Part shown: piece after piece, positions 20,854 through 30,089 of the stretch
How the letters are laid out: each line of letters starts with the position of its first letter
Position numbering within the stretch: position 1 is the first letter of the stretch
Source of the DNA: Pseudomonas sp. 2FG
GTDB lineage: Bacteria; Pseudomonadota; Gammaproteobacteria; Pseudomonadales; Pseudomonadaceae
NCBI RefSeq assembly: GCF_005502935.1
Contig: NZ_SCMP01000004.1
Coordinates: forward strand, 248,001-312,000
Direction: 5' to 3'
Length of the DNA: 64,000 nucleotides
Program-made: the position numbers and the translations under genes
Notes under the pieces: generated by a model
Seen by the model: the letters and a program-made list of their open reading frames with translations, nothing else
Told to the model about the DNA's origin: nothing
Database searches by the model: none

Positions 20854-22920
20854 TTAAGCATCCGGCACCGGCTGGAAAGCGGTTTCCTTATCCGTACGCG
20901 CCTTGCTACCCCAGGCCGCGACACCGACCTTGAGCGCATAGAACAGGATGCTGAACACCACCAGCAGGAACAAGGTCGTCAGCGCCGCGTTGGTATAGGC
21001 GTTGACGATCACGTGCTGCATCTGCCCGATATCCTTGGCCGGCGCCAACACCTGGCCCGCCGCCAACGCATCGCTGTACTTGTTCGCCAGCGCCAGGAAG
21101 CCGATTGCCGGATTGGCATCGAACAGCTTGATCAGGCCCGCCGTGGTGGTGCAGATCAGCAGCCAGACGGCCGGCAGCATGGTGACCCAGATATAGCGCT
21201 GGCGCTTCATCTTGATCAGCACGACGGTGGCGAGCATCAGCGCGATACCGGCGAGCATCTGGTTGGAGATGCCGAACAGCGGCCACAGGGTATTGATCCC
21301 GCCCAGCGGATCGATCACGCCCTGGTACAGCAGGTAGCCCCACATGGCCACGCAACCGGCCGTGGCAATCAGGTTGGCCGCCCAGGACTCGGTGCGCCGC
21401 AGTGCCGGCACGAAGTTACCCAGCAGGTCTTGCAGCATAAAGCGCCCGGCACGGGTGCCGGCATCCACCGCGGTGAGGATGAACAGCGCCTCGAACAGGA
21501 TCGCGAAGTGGTACCAGAAGGCCATGGTGTTCGCCCCCGGCAGCACCTGATGGAGGATCTGCGCGATACCTACGGCCAGCGTCGGCGCACCGCCAGCGCG
21601 GGAAAGGATGGTGGTTTCACCGATATCTTTGGCGGTCGCCACTAGCACTTCAGGGGTGATGGCAAAGCCCCAACCGCTGACCGTGGTCGCCACACTCAGC
21701 ACATCGCTACCGACTACGGCAGCCGGGCTGTTCATCGCGAAGTAGACGCCCGGCTCGATCACCGAGGCGGCGACCATCGCCATGATCGCCACGAAGGACT
21801 CCATCAACATGCCGCCATAGCCGATGTAACGGGCGTTGGTTTCATTGTCGAGCATCTTCGGCGTGGTGCCGGAGGCGATCAGCGAGTGGAAACCCGACAC
21901 CGCACCGCAGGCGATGGTGATGAACAGGAAGGGGAACAGGGCGCCTTTCCACACCGGGCCGGTGCCATCGGTGAACTGGGTCAGGGCCGGCATTTTCAGC
22001 TCGGGCATGACCACCAGGATGCCGATAGCCAGCGCGACTATGGTGCCGATCTTCAGGAAGGTCGACAGATAGTCACGTGGCGCCAGCACCAGCCACACCG
22101 GCAATACCGCGGCGACGAAGCCATAGCCGACCAGCATCCAGGTGATTTGCACACCGGTGAAGGTGAAGACCTTGGCCCATTCGGGGTCTGCGGCGATCTG
22201 CCCACCCAGCCAGATGGAGGCGAGCAGCAGGGCAACCCCGACCACGGAAATCTCACCGATGCGCCCCGGGCGGATATAGCGCATGTAAACGCCCATAAGC
22301 ATCGCGATCGGGATAGTCGCCATCACCGTGAACATGCCCCACGGGCTGTCCGCCAAGGCCTTGACCACGATCAACGCGAGCACCGCGAGGATGATGATCA
22401 TGATCAGGAAGCAGCCAAACAGGGCAATGGTGCCCGGCACCTGACCCATTTCCTCGCGCACCATATCGCCGAGGGAGCGGCCGTTACGGCGGGTGGAGAG
22501 GAACAGGATCATGAAGTCCTGCACCGCACCGGCGAGCACGACGCCGGCGATCAGCCAGAGCGTACCGGGCAGATAGCCCATCTGCGCCGCCAGCACCGGG
22601 CCGACCAGGGGACCTGCGCCGGCGATCGCGGCGAAGTGGTGACCGAAGAGCACGTGTTTGTTGGTCGGCACATAGTCCAGACCATCGTTATTCAGCACCG
22701 CCGGAGTCGCCCGCCGCGGGTCCAGCTGCATCACCTGGGTAGCGATAAACAGGCTGTAGTAACGGTAGGCAACCAGGTAGATGGCCACTGCCGCGACCAC
22801 AATCCACAGGGCATTGATGGCTTCGCCGCGGCGCAAGGCCACGACCCCCAAGGCACAGGCGCCGACTATCGCCAGCACCAGCCAAGGCAGGTGGCGTAGA
22901 ACGCTATTGTTATTATTCAT
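20854..22920 (-). CDS. cstA: CstA family carbon starvation / pyruvate transporter
   Basis: The 688-residue polytopic membrane protein begins MNNNNSVLRHLPWLVLAIVG. It carries the family motifs YVPTNKHVLFGHHFAAIAGAGPLVGP, FHSLIASGTTPKMLDNE and the C-terminal DUF4161 part. About 16 to 18 hydrophobic helices are visible. Characterised relatives (CstA, BtsT) import pyruvate or peptides with protons. The upstream strand carries a sequence near the sigma-54 -24/-12 consensus. It heads the cstA-ybdD-yjiA unit. Confidence 0.94.
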   Translation of the reverse strand: MNNNNSVLRHLPWLVLAIVGACALGVVALRRGEAINALWIVVAAVAIYLVAYRYYSLFIATQVMQLDPRRATPAVLNNDGLDYVPTNKHVLFGHHFAAIAGAGPLVGPVLAAQMGYLPGTLWLIAGVVLAGAVQDFMILFLSTRRNGRSLGDMVREEMGQVPGTIALFGCFLIMIIILAVLALIVVKALADSPWGMFTVMATIPIAMLMGVYMRYIRPGRIGEISVVGVALLLASIWLGGQIAADPEWAKVFTFTGVQITWMLVGYGFVAAVLPVWLVLAPRDYLSTFLKIGTIVALAIGILVVMPELKMPALTQFTDGTGPVWKGALFPFLFITIACGAVSGFHSLIASGTTPKMLDNETNARYIGYGGMLMESFVAIMAMVAASVIEPGVYFAMNSPAAVVGSDVLSVATTVSGWGFAITPEVLVATAKDIGETTILSRAGGAPTLAVGIAQILHQVLPGANTMAFWYHFAILFEALFILTAVDAGTRAGRFMLQDLLGNFVPALRRTESWAANLIATAGCVAMWGYLLYQGVIDPLGGINTLWPLFGISNQMLAGIALMLATVVLIKMKRQRYIWVTMLPAVWLLICTTTAGLIKLFDANPAIGFLALANKYSDALAAGQVLAPAKDIGQMQHVIVNAYTNAALTTLFLLVVFSILFYALKVGVAAWGSKARTDKETAFQPVPDA

Positions 22921-22943
22921 CGAGAACTCCCAACGGATGGACA

Positions 22944-22960
22944 GACAAGCGGCTTGCCAA
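22944..22960 (-). promoter_or_regulatory. candidate sigma-54 promoter of cstA
   Basis: The minus strand reads TTGGCAAGCCGCTTGTC. Compared with the -24/-12 consensus TTGGCACG-N4-TTGCW it has the GG element and correct spacing, but GT instead of GC at -12. It would place the transcript start about 14 nt before the cstA ATG. An inverted repeat, AGACC-TT-GGTCT, lies upstream at 22990-23001. Confidence 0.35.
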
Positions 22961-23033
22961 GTTTAGCCGCTCCCGAGCAACTCACTATCAGACCTTGGTC
23001 TAGAGCCGCCCAGCACACTCAACTGGAGGGCAT

Positions 23034-23057
23034 GAAAAAGCCGGGCAGAAGCCCGGC
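23034..23057 (-). terminator. terminator of the DUF3015 gene
   Basis: On the minus strand GCCGGGC-TTCT-GCCCGGC is followed by TTTTTC. It lies 25 nt past the stop of the gene ending at 23082 and separates it from cstA. Confidence 0.87.
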
Positions 23058-23081
23058 TCGCTGGGTACAACGCAGATGTCG

Positions 23082-23588
23082 TTAAGCGGGTTGCTTGGCG
23101 TAACGCGCCAGTTGCGCGTCACGGCTCATGACGTCGAGGGTGGCAGCCAGCACTTGCTCGCTGGTCACGTCGGCCTTAGAGAAAATGCGGCCGAAGTTCT
23201 GGTGAGTGACTTGCGCAAAATGCGCCCGATCGGCCTTCTCAATACCCAGCAGCGTGGCATAGGCATCCAACGCCTCGCCCTGCCCCTGCGCCATGTCTTC
23301 GGCGATGGAGTCGAGCATGCCATTCATGGCGAGCAGCGAACGACCGCCATAACCCAGCTTGACGCTGGAGTCGCAGCCGTTAGTACCGGAGGTCAGACCA
23401 AAGGTGGCATTCCCTGAAGTGCCGTTGGTGGTGGTCGCCACCAGGTGAGGAAACAAGCCACGCTGGCCTTCGAACAGCATATTGCCCCAGCCGCAGCCTC
23501 CACCGCCGGCCTGATCAGCCTGAGCCAGCAAACTGGCCGCGCTCAGGACCCCGAGAATCAAACCTTTGCTTAGCAGTCGCTTATCCAT
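23082..23588 (-). CDS. DUF3015 family exported protein
   Basis: The 168-residue protein has an N-terminal signal peptide (MDKRLLSKGLILGVLSAASL, cleavage near AQA-DQ). The mature part begins with a glycine-rich GGGGCGWGNMLFEGQRG, followed by ATTTNGTSGNATFGLTSGT and a conserved Cys in NGCDSSVKLG. This is the DUF3015 pattern, a secreted or periplasmic family of unknown role. The two cysteines may form a disulfide. It corresponds to PA4607 by position, between cstA and mapZ. Confidence 0.85.
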   Translation of the reverse strand: MDKRLLSKGLILGVLSAASLLAQADQAGGGGCGWGNMLFEGQRGLFPHLVATTTNGTSGNATFGLTSGTNGCDSSVKLGYGGRSLLAMNGMLDSIAEDMAQGQGEALDAYATLLGIEKADRAHFAQVTHQNFGRIFSKADVTSEQVLAATLDVMSRDAQLARYAKQPA

Positions 23589-23689
23589 ATCTGCGCTCCG
23601 CAGGAAATTATAAGAAAAACCGCATTTGCAGCTTTGGCGACACTTGCTCAGCTGTCAAACCGATGACGGCATTAGCGCTACACTGCAGA

Positions 23690-23955
23690 CAGTTTTCTAT
23701 CAGAGCCTTTTCAAGATCGTCGCGAGCGCAGGTCAGGGCCGCACCCGTTCCCTACGGGTAGCGGCATTCCCCACATCCATGTGGGTCACAAGGCGCAACG
23801 CAGCGGAGCGGAGTAACAGCCGAAGGCTGGCCCGCAGGGCGAGCGTAGCGAGTCAAACAGGCGAGGACGCGGAGTTTACGAGTGGTAAATGAGCAGTCCG
23901 ATGCCATTTTTAACGCCGCATCACGCGCGAAGCCCGCAGACAATTTGAAAACAGC
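23690..23955. repeat. non-coding multi-part intergenic repeat element
   Basis: The 400-nt gap before mapZ holds no convincing gene. It contains small stems such as CCCACAT-CC-ATGTGGG (23770-23785). It also carries the segment GGCGAGGACGCGGAGTTTAC with GAGTGGTAAATGAGCAGTCC, which I recall as typical of dispersed Pseudomonas intergenic repeats. It ends ACGCGCGAAGCCCGCAG (23923-23939), a 17-mer that recurs exactly at 35187-35203. GTTTTC near 23690 and GAAAAC near 23950 are inverted at its edges. The boundaries are approximate. Confidence 0.5.
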
Positions 23956-23995
23956 TTCTTAGCTATAGTGGACAAAATTGCCAAGGAGTCAGTGC

Positions 23996-24364
23996 ATGAG
24001 TGAGTCAGCCAACGAGCGGCGGCGTTTTCAGCGCATCGCCTTCGACGCCAGCACCGAGCTCGCCCAGGGTGAACGGCGCTGGACGGTTGAGTTGCATGAC
24101 CTGTCGCTCAAGGGGCTGCTGGTAAAACGCCCGCGCGATTGGCACTGCGACCCCGATCAGCCGTTCGAGGCGCGCATCGAGCTGAGTGCCGAGGCGCAAG
24201 TCAGCATGGAGGTGCTGCTGATCCATACCCAGCAAGACCTGCTCGGGTTTGTCTGCCGGCATATCGACCTCGACTCCATCGGCCACTTGCGCCGCCTGAT
24301 CGAACTCAACCTGGGCGACGAAACCCTGCTGGAGTGCGAACTGGCCTCGCTGGGCGGGGAATAG
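23996..24364 (+). CDS. mapZ: PilZ domain cyclic-di-GMP receptor MapZ
   Basis: The 122-residue single-domain protein has the PilZ c-di-GMP motifs RRRFQR at 8-13 (R-x3-R) and DLSLKG at 35-40 (DxSxxG). The C-terminal [20 protein letters not shown] closely follows P. aeruginosa PA4608 as I remember it. PA4608/MapZ binds the chemotaxis methyltransferase CheR1 when loaded with c-di-GMP and so alters flagellar switching. AGGAG lies 8 nt before the ATG. It stands between the DUF3015 gene and radA, as in P. aeruginosa. Confidence 0.92.
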   Translation: MSESANERRRFQRIAFDASTELAQGERRWTVELHDLSLKGLLVKRPRDWHCDPDQPFEARIELSAEAQVSMEVLLIHTQQDLLGFVCRHIDLDSIGHLRRLIELNLGDETLLECELASLGGE

Positions 24365-24397
24365 GCAGCCTCGGCCGCCCCCCTCCAGCCCTGGCCC

Positions 24398-25762
24398 TTA
24401 CTCGAACAACGCATCCAGCGCCTGCTCCAGACGCGTCACCGCAATCACCTGCAGCCCTGGCGGCGCCTCTTTGGGCGCATTGCCTTTGGGCACTATGGCG
24501 CGCTTGAAGCCGTGCTTGGCCGCCTCTTTCAAGCGTTCCTGACCGCTCGGCACCGGGCGCACCTCGCCGGACAAGCCGACCTCGCCAAACACCAGCAGAT
24601 CATGCGGCAGCGGCCGATTGCGCAGGCTGGACATCACCGCGGCCATCAAGGCCAGGTCCGAGGCGGTCTCCAGCACCTTGACCCCACCGACCACATTGAG
24701 GAACACGTCCTGGTCGTGGGTGGGAATACCGCCATGCCGGTGCAGCACCGCCAGCAACATGGCCAGGCGGTTCTGATCCAGCCCCAGGGTGACCCGCCGC
24801 GGGTTGGCCAGATGGCTGGTGTCGACCAAGGCCTGCACCTCGATCAGCATCGGCCGCGTGCCTTCCCAGGTCGCCATCACCACACTGCCCGGCACTTCCT
24901 CCTGAGCGCGGGTGAGGAAGATCGCCGAAGGGTTGGAGACTTCCTTCAGGCCGCGGTCGGTCATGCCGAACACGCCGAGTTCGTTGATCGCGCCGAAACG
25001 GTTCTTCACCGCGCGCAGCAAACGCAGACGGCCATCCGACTCGCCTTCGAAATACAACACGGTATCGACCATGTGCTCGAGCACCCGCGGCCCCGCCAGC
25101 GACCCCTCTTTGGTGACGTGACCGACCAGGAAGATCGCCGTGCCGCTCTGCTTGGCATAACGCACCAGCAACGCCGCACTCTCACGGACCTGCGAGACGC
25201 CGCCGGGTGCCGACTGCAATTGCTCGGTGAAGATGGTCTGGATCGAGTCGATCACCATCACTTTCGGCTGCTCGAGGCGCGCGGTGGCGATGATCGCCTC
25301 GATGCAGGTCTCGGTCATCACCTTCAGTTGGTCTTCCGGCAGACCCAGGCGCCGCGCACGCATGGCCACCTGCTGCTGGGATTCCTCGCCGGTGACATAC
25401 AGCGCCGGCAGGCGCGTGGCGATATTGCACAGGGTCTGCAGGAGGATGGTCGACTTGCCGATCCCCGGGTCGCCGCCGATCAGCACCACCGAGCCATCCA
25501 CCAGACCGCCACCGAGCACCCGATCCAGCTCGGCGGAAGCGGTGGAGAAGCGCGGCATCTCCTCGACGCTGACCTCGGCCAGCGTCTTGATCTGCGCCTG
25601 CTGCCCAGCCCAGCCCGCACGCCCGTTGGCAGCCTCGCTGCCGGCTTCAATCAGGCTTTCGACCAGGGTGTTCCAGGCTCCGCATTCGGCGCATTGCCCG
25701 GCCCATTTGGGGAAGGTGGCGCCGCACTCGGTGCAGCCGTACAGACGCTTGGCCTTGGCCAT
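24398..25762 (-). CDS. radA: DNA repair protein RadA
   Basis: RadA is a RecA-like ATPase and helicase that processes recombination intermediates by branch migration. The 454-residue protein has a C4 zinc finger (C10, C13, C24, C27) and Walker A GGDPGIGKST at 96-105. The RadA-specific KNRFG motif is near 258, and a C-terminal Lon-like (non-proteolytic) domain starts near 300 (VGGVKVLETASDLALMAAVM). It is convergent with mapZ, with 33 nt between stops. Confidence 0.97.
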   Translation of the reverse strand: MAKAKRLYGCTECGATFPKWAGQCAECGAWNTLVESLIEAGSEAANGRAGWAGQQAQIKTLAEVSVEEMPRFSTASAELDRVLGGGLVDGSVVLIGGDPGIGKSTILLQTLCNIATRLPALYVTGEESQQQVAMRARRLGLPEDQLKVMTETCIEAIIATARLEQPKVMVIDSIQTIFTEQLQSAPGGVSQVRESAALLVRYAKQSGTAIFLVGHVTKEGSLAGPRVLEHMVDTVLYFEGESDGRLRLLRAVKNRFGAINELGVFGMTDRGLKEVSNPSAIFLTRAQEEVPGSVVMATWEGTRPMLIEVQALVDTSHLANPRRVTLGLDQNRLAMLLAVLHRHGGIPTHDQDVFLNVVGGVKVLETASDLALMAAVMSSLRNRPLPHDLLVFGEVGLSGEVRPVPSGQERLKEAAKHGFKRAIVPKGNAPKEAPPGLQVIAVTRLEQALDALFE

Positions 25763-25818
25763 AGCGGACTCCTGTCAGAGGAAAGCCCGCATGATAGCCG
25801 CAGCAGCCGCGCCGGTGT

Positions 25819-26076
25819 TCAAGCACCTCGGCCGTTGGCCGCCGCCTTCAGTTGCCGGGCGATCTCGACGTTGAGCGTCACCCGTTCGTTCTTCAGCACC
25901 TGCAGCGCCTCCGTATCCAGCGCTTCGCGGCCGTCCTCGACCAGATAGATGCGCTTGTCCAGCGCCTCGTAGTCCGCCGCCAAGCGGGTGAAATGCGCAT
26001 CGCGGCCATGCAAGGCCCGCAGCTCGACATGAAATTCGGGAAACTCCCGCATCAGCGGATGGTATTCGAGCGTCAT
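25819..26076 (-). CDS. YdcH family protein (DUF465)
   Basis: The 85-residue charged helical protein begins MTLEYHPLMREFPEFHVELR and shows the DUF465 pattern of H-x-L...F-x-L-Y/D-x-LDKRIYLVEDG...LKNERVTLNVEI. It is predicted to form a coiled coil; the family function is unknown. A GGAGGGATC site precedes the start. It lies just upstream of radA on the same strand (56-nt gap). Confidence 0.87.
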   Translation of the reverse strand: MTLEYHPLMREFPEFHVELRALHGRDAHFTRLAADYEALDKRIYLVEDGREALDTEALQVLKNERVTLNVEIARQLKAAANGRGA

Positions 26077-26294
26077 GGTCTGATCCCTCCTCCGGTTGAT
26101 TGGACTTGTTCTTTTAGCCTAGCCCAGCCACCGTCGGTCGAACCTACCCTCGGTCGCACCGTCAGGCAGCCACCCCGTTGGGTCCGACAGCAGGCTCTGG
26201 CCAGCAGCGCAGCGCGCCGCACACGCGTACTGGGAGGCGCCTTGGCGCTGCATTACACTGCCACCACTCATCTCAAAACACAGGGAGTAAACCT

Positions 26295-26711
26295 ATGAGC
26301 GTACTCAGCGAGTTCAAGGCCTTCGCGGTCAAAGGCAATGTCGTCGATATGGCGGTCGGGATCATCATCGGCGCCGCCTTCGGCAAGATCGTCTCGTCGT
26401 TCGTCGGTGATCTGGTGATGCCGCCGATTGGTTTGCTGATTGGCGGGGTGGACTTCTCCGACTTGGCCGTCACCCTGAAAGCCGCCGAGGGCGATATTCC
26501 GGCAGTCATGCTGAGCTACGGTAAATTTATCCAGACGGTGCTGGACTTCCTCATCGTCGCCTTCGCCATCTTCATGGGGGTCAAGGTGATCAACAAACTC
26601 AAACGTGAAGAGGCGGCGGCGCCGACGCTGCCGCCGGTACCGACACCGGAAGAGGCGCTGCTCATGGAGATCCGCGACCTGCTCAAGACCCGGCAGAACC
26701 AGCAGCCCTGA
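26295..26711 (+). CDS. mscL: large-conductance mechanosensitive channel
   Basis: MscL opens under membrane tension to release osmolytes during hypo-osmotic shock. The 138-residue product begins [22 protein letters not shown]1 has the constriction motif [21 protein letters not shown]2 is [15 protein letters not shown], and the C-terminal bundle is [16 protein letters not shown]. The start at 26295 follows AGGGAG. The frame is open upstream without similarity. Confidence 0.97.
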   Translation: MSVLSEFKAFAVKGNVVDMAVGIIIGAAFGKIVSSFVGDLVMPPIGLLIGGVDFSDLAVTLKAAEGDIPAVMLSYGKFIQTVLDFLIVAFAIFMGVKVINKLKREEAAAPTLPPVPTPEEALLMEIRDLLKTRQNQQP

Positions 26712-26725
26712 ACCCTGGGCAGCAT

Positions 26726-26755
26726 AAAAAAACGGCGCCCGCAGGCGCCGTTTGC
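26726..26755. terminator. terminator between mscL and fpr
   Basis: AAACGGCGCC, loop CGCA and GGCGCCGTTT form a perfect stem between the convergent genes. The A-run on the left favours use by the minus-strand transcript; the T-run on the plus side is short. Confidence 0.85.
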
Positions 26756-26781
26756 ATTTATTGCCAAGGCTTTGAGCCGGC

Positions 26782-27558
26782 TTACCAATAGTTTTCCACC
26801 GCGACCTGCCCTGGGCGACGGGTCAGGCTGAGCTGCAGATCCCGCGTTTTCAGCAGCGCACGGCAGTCCTCGATCATCTGCGGATTGCCGCACAGCATCA
26901 CCCGCGAAGACTCGGGCTCCAGCCCCAAACCGGCGGCGCGCTCCAGCTCACCATTGGCGATCAGCGTCGTCACCCGCCCATGCAGGGTGCCGGACACCTG
27001 CTCACGGGTGACGATCGGCACGTAGGTCAACTTGTGCGCATATTCCTGCAGGTACTCGTGCTGCCTCAACTGCGCAATCAGTTCCTGATAGGCCAGCTCG
27101 GCGCTAGTGCGCGCGCTGTAGACCAGCACGATGCGCTCGAAACGCTGCCACACCTCGAAGTCCTGCAGAATCGACAGAAAGGGTGCCAACCCGGTACCCG
27201 TGCCCAGCAACCACAGATCGCGGCCATCGCTAAAGCGCTCCAGGGTGAGAAAACCAAAAGGCTGGCGCTCGACCAACAGCTGGTCGCCCGCCTGCAGGCG
27301 GTTGAGTTCGCTGGTGAATTCGCCATCCGGCACGACTATGGAGAAGAACTCCAGGTATTCATCATGGGGCGCCGAGAGCATCGAATAGGCCCGCCAGACC
27401 CTTGTGCCATCGGCCTTCTCCACCCCAAGGCGGGCGAATTGGCCGGCGCGAAAGCGAAAATGCGCATCCCGGGTGCAGCGCAGACTGAACAAAGTCGGCG
27501 ACCAGGGCCGCACGTCTAACAATGTCTGGCGGGTGAACTTGTCTTCGCGGGTGGCCAT
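26782..27558 (-). CDS. fpr: ferredoxin-NADP+ reductase
   Basis: The 258-residue FAD enzyme transfers electrons between NADPH and ferredoxin or flavodoxin. The FAD-binding RAYS motif is at 56-59, the NADP site GTGTGLAPF at 119-127, and MLCGNPQMIEDC near 228. The C-terminus ends VENYW, as in the Azotobacter/Pseudomonas bacterial-type Fpr. No signal peptide is present. It lies 89 nt before the ZapE-like gene on the same strand. Confidence 0.95.
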   Translation of the reverse strand: MATREDKFTRQTLLDVRPWSPTLFSLRCTRDAHFRFRAGQFARLGVEKADGTRVWRAYSMLSAPHDEYLEFFSIVVPDGEFTSELNRLQAGDQLLVERQPFGFLTLERFSDGRDLWLLGTGTGLAPFLSILQDFEVWQRFERIVLVYSARTSAELAYQELIAQLRQHEYLQEYAHKLTYVPIVTREQVSGTLHGRVTTLIANGELERAAGLGLEPESSRVMLCGNPQMIEDCRALLKTRDLQLSLTRRPGQVAVENYW

Positions 27559-27647
27559 ACATCCGTTCCTGGTGAGCGCTTGGCCTCAGTCTCTCGCAAA
27601 GAGGCGCCCGGCAACACCGCCGGCGCGGATAATCGCAATTGGCTGGT

Positions 27648-28778
27648 TCAGGCTCGACCAAAGCGCTGCAACTGCATTTCCTGCAGGCGGCTCAGGGTGC
27701 GGCGAAAGGGAAAGGCCAGATAGCCCTCGGTGTAGAGCTGCTGCAGCGGCACCTGCGCTTCCAGGTAGAGCGGAACCTTGCGGTCATAGCATTCATCCAC
27801 CAGGGCGATGAAGCGCCGCACGCCGTCGTCATGGGCGGACAGTTCCGGCAGTTGCCGATCGCCGGCCAGCACCCGCTCGACGCCATCTTCGGTGCCGCGG
27901 GCAATCTTGGCCGCCCTTTGCCGGCCACTCAGGTTGGGCACCTCGCCGAGCAGGATGATCGAGAAGCGATCGCACAGGGCGATGAAATCCAGGGCCGAGA
28001 GTGGCTGCTCGCACAAGTCGGCGTAGCGGCACCAGAGCACCGGCTCACTCTGCCGCAGCACCGGAATCGGTCGATGCCCCAGTTCGATGGGCTCGGCGGA
28101 CGTCGGCTGGCCAGCCGTCAAACGGCTGAACAGTGCGCCCAGGACACTCGTTTGACCTGGCGTGGCCAGCCAATAGCGCGGGTGCTGCTCGCCCGGGTGC
28201 AGGCGGTGATCCTGCCCGCCATCGACGCCAACCACCTGCATGTAACGGTCGATGGCGGCGATCGCCGGCAGGAAGCGCTCGCGATTGAAACCGTCGGCAT
28301 ACAGCTGTTGCGGTGGCTGGTTGGAGGTGGCGACTAGCACCACGCCCTGCTCGAACATCACCTGCAGCAACCGCCCGAGGATGATGGCATCGCCGATGTC
28401 ATTGACGAACAGCTCGTCGAAACACAGCACCCGGACCTCCGCGCTCAACTCGCGGGCCAGCGCCTGCAGCGGATCGGCCCTACCACTCAGTTGAAACAGG
28501 CGCCGGTGCACCCAGCTCATGAAGTGATGGAAATGCTGGCGCCGCGCCGGTACTTGCAGGCTCTGATAAAAGCGATCCATCAGCCAGGTCTTGCCGCGCC
28601 CGACCGGCCCCCAGAGATAGACCCCGCGCACCACTGGCGCGTGGCTGGCGTGCTGATGCACGGCTTCGTAGCAATCCTGCAACAGCCCGGCAGCGCGCCA
28701 TTGCGCCTGGTCCGACTCGAAACCTTGCTGCTCGATGGCCTGCCGATAGGCCGCCAGGGGGGGTATGACGTTGATCAT
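27648..28778 (-). CDS. zapE: AFG1/ZapE-like P-loop ATPase
   Basis: The 376-residue AAA-type ATPase has Walker A GPVGRGKT at 57-64, FHHFMSWVHRRLF, Walker B VLCFDELFVND and the sensor-like VATSNQPPQQLY, all characteristic of the AFG1/ZapE family. ZapE interacts with the Z-ring during division under stress; mitochondrial AFG1 affects respiratory complexes. Pseudomonas usually carry another copy beside the ribosomal protein L13 region, so this may be the second paralogue. It is divergent from rlmG. Confidence 0.88.
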   Translation of the reverse strand: MINVIPPLAAYRQAIEQQGFESDQAQWRAAGLLQDCYEAVHQHASHAPVVRGVYLWGPVGRGKTWLMDRFYQSLQVPARRQHFHHFMSWVHRRLFQLSGRADPLQALARELSAEVRVLCFDELFVNDIGDAIILGRLLQVMFEQGVVLVATSNQPPQQLYADGFNRERFLPAIAAIDRYMQVVGVDGGQDHRLHPGEQHPRYWLATPGQTSVLGALFSRLTAGQPTSAEPIELGHRPIPVLRQSEPVLWCRYADLCEQPLSALDFIALCDRFSIILLGEVPNLSGRQRAAKIARGTEDGVERVLAGDRQLPELSAHDDGVRRFIALVDECYDRKVPLYLEAQVPLQQLYTEGYLAFPFRRTLSRLQEMQLQRFGRA

Positions 28779-28948
28779 GGAAGTAACCGGTGCATGAATT
28801 TCAGCGGCTGAGAGCGGGCCATTGCCGCTACGGGGCCACGCAGCCGCCCTCTTATACTTGAAGTGCCGGCGCGAAAAACCACTTAAACTGCCGGCATGGC
28901 GAGTTTCAATTCAAATCAATGACTTGCCCGATCAAGAGTGTTTCATTG

Positions 28949-30073
28949 ATGGCCCTATTCAGCACCCCGTTCGCCAACCTCGATCTATACCGCCAGCCGC
29001 CACAGCGCGACGACCCGCTGCAGGCCTTCGATGCGGCCGACGAATACCTGCTCAACCACCTGGCCGAGCAGGGCATCACCGGTGAAAGCCGCGTGTTGCT
29101 GCTGAACGACAGCTTCGGCGCGCTGGCCGCCAGCCTGGCCGGCAAGGCCCAGGTCAGCAGCAGCGGCGACTCCCATCTAGGCGCCTTGGCGCTGGCGAAC
29201 AACCTGGCCTGCAACAGTCTACCGGCGGACAGCGTGCGCTTTATCCCGGCCAGCCAGACGGTGTCCGGCCCGTTCGACTGGGTACTGATCCGCGTGCCGA
29301 AAACCCTGGCGCTGCTGGAGGAGCAACTGATCCGCCTCCAGGGCCAGCTGGCACCCGGCGCGCGAGTCGTCGCCGCCGGCATGCTCAAGCACTTGCCGCG
29401 CACCGCCGGCGATCTGCTGGCGCAATACATCGGCCCGCTGCAGGCTTCGCTCGCGGTGAAAAAGGCCCGGCTGCTGTTCGTCACGCCCAGCGCGAAAGCC
29501 CCGGTGAGCTCGCCCTACCCGACCCGCTACCAGCTGGACAGCCCGCGCATCGAGTTGCTCAACCACGCCAATGTGTTCTGCCGCGAAGGCCTGGATATCG
29601 GCACCCGGGCCTTTCTGCCACACCTGCCGCAAAGGCTCGGTGCGGCGCGGGTTGCCGACCTCGGATGTGGTAACGGCGTGCTCGGCATCGCCTGCGCCCT
29701 GGCCAACCCCGATGCGCAGCTGACGCTGGTGGATGAGTCGTATATGGCCGTGCAATCGGCGGCCGAGAACTGGCGCGCCGCACTGGGCGAGCGAGCGGTG
29801 GAGATTCGCCCCGGCGACGGCCTGGCCGAGCAGGCGCAAGACTCGCTGGACCTGGTGCTGTGCAATCCACCCTTCCACCAGCAACAGGTGGTCGGCGATT
29901 TCCTCGCCTGGCGGATGTTCCAGCAGGCCCGGGCGGCGCTGGTCAAGGGCGGCGAGCTGTGGATAGTCGGCAACCGTCACCTGGGCTACCACGCCAAGCT
30001 CAAGCGCCTGTTCCGCGGCGTCGAGCAGGTCGCGGCGAATCCGAAGTTCGTGGTGTTGAAGGCGATCAAGTAG
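28949..30073 (+). CDS. rlmG: 23S rRNA (guanine-1835-N2) methyltransferase
   Basis: RlmG methylates N2 of G1835 in 23S rRNA. The start at 28949 gives 374 residues beginning MALFSTPFANLDLYRQP. An N-terminal degenerate methyltransferase-like domain (LLLNDSFGALAASLA) is followed by the SAM-binding VADLGCGNGVLGIACAL and the NPPFHQ amino-methylation motif at 306-311, the RsmC/RlmG signature. The frame is open ten codons further upstream. Confidence 0.93.
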   Translation: MALFSTPFANLDLYRQPPQRDDPLQAFDAADEYLLNHLAEQGITGESRVLLLNDSFGALAASLAGKAQVSSSGDSHLGALALANNLACNSLPADSVRFIPASQTVSGPFDWVLIRVPKTLALLEEQLIRLQGQLAPGARVVAAGMLKHLPRTAGDLLAQYIGPLQASLAVKKARLLFVTPSAKAPVSSPYPTRYQLDSPRIELLNHANVFCREGLDIGTRAFLPHLPQRLGAARVADLGCGNGVLGIACALANPDAQLTLVDESYMAVQSAAENWRAALGERAVEIRPGDGLAEQAQDSLDLVLCNPPFHQQQVVGDFLAWRMFQQARAALVKGGELWIVGNRHLGYHAKLKRLFRGVEQVAANPKFVVLKAIK

Positions 30074-30089
30074 CCGCGCGATCCTACGA

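Noticed and set aside
23626..23892. Plus-strand open frame of 88 codons before mapZ
   Set aside because: It runs through repeat-like sequence, has no ribosome-binding site and no family similarity. It is better explained as part of a non-coding repeat.
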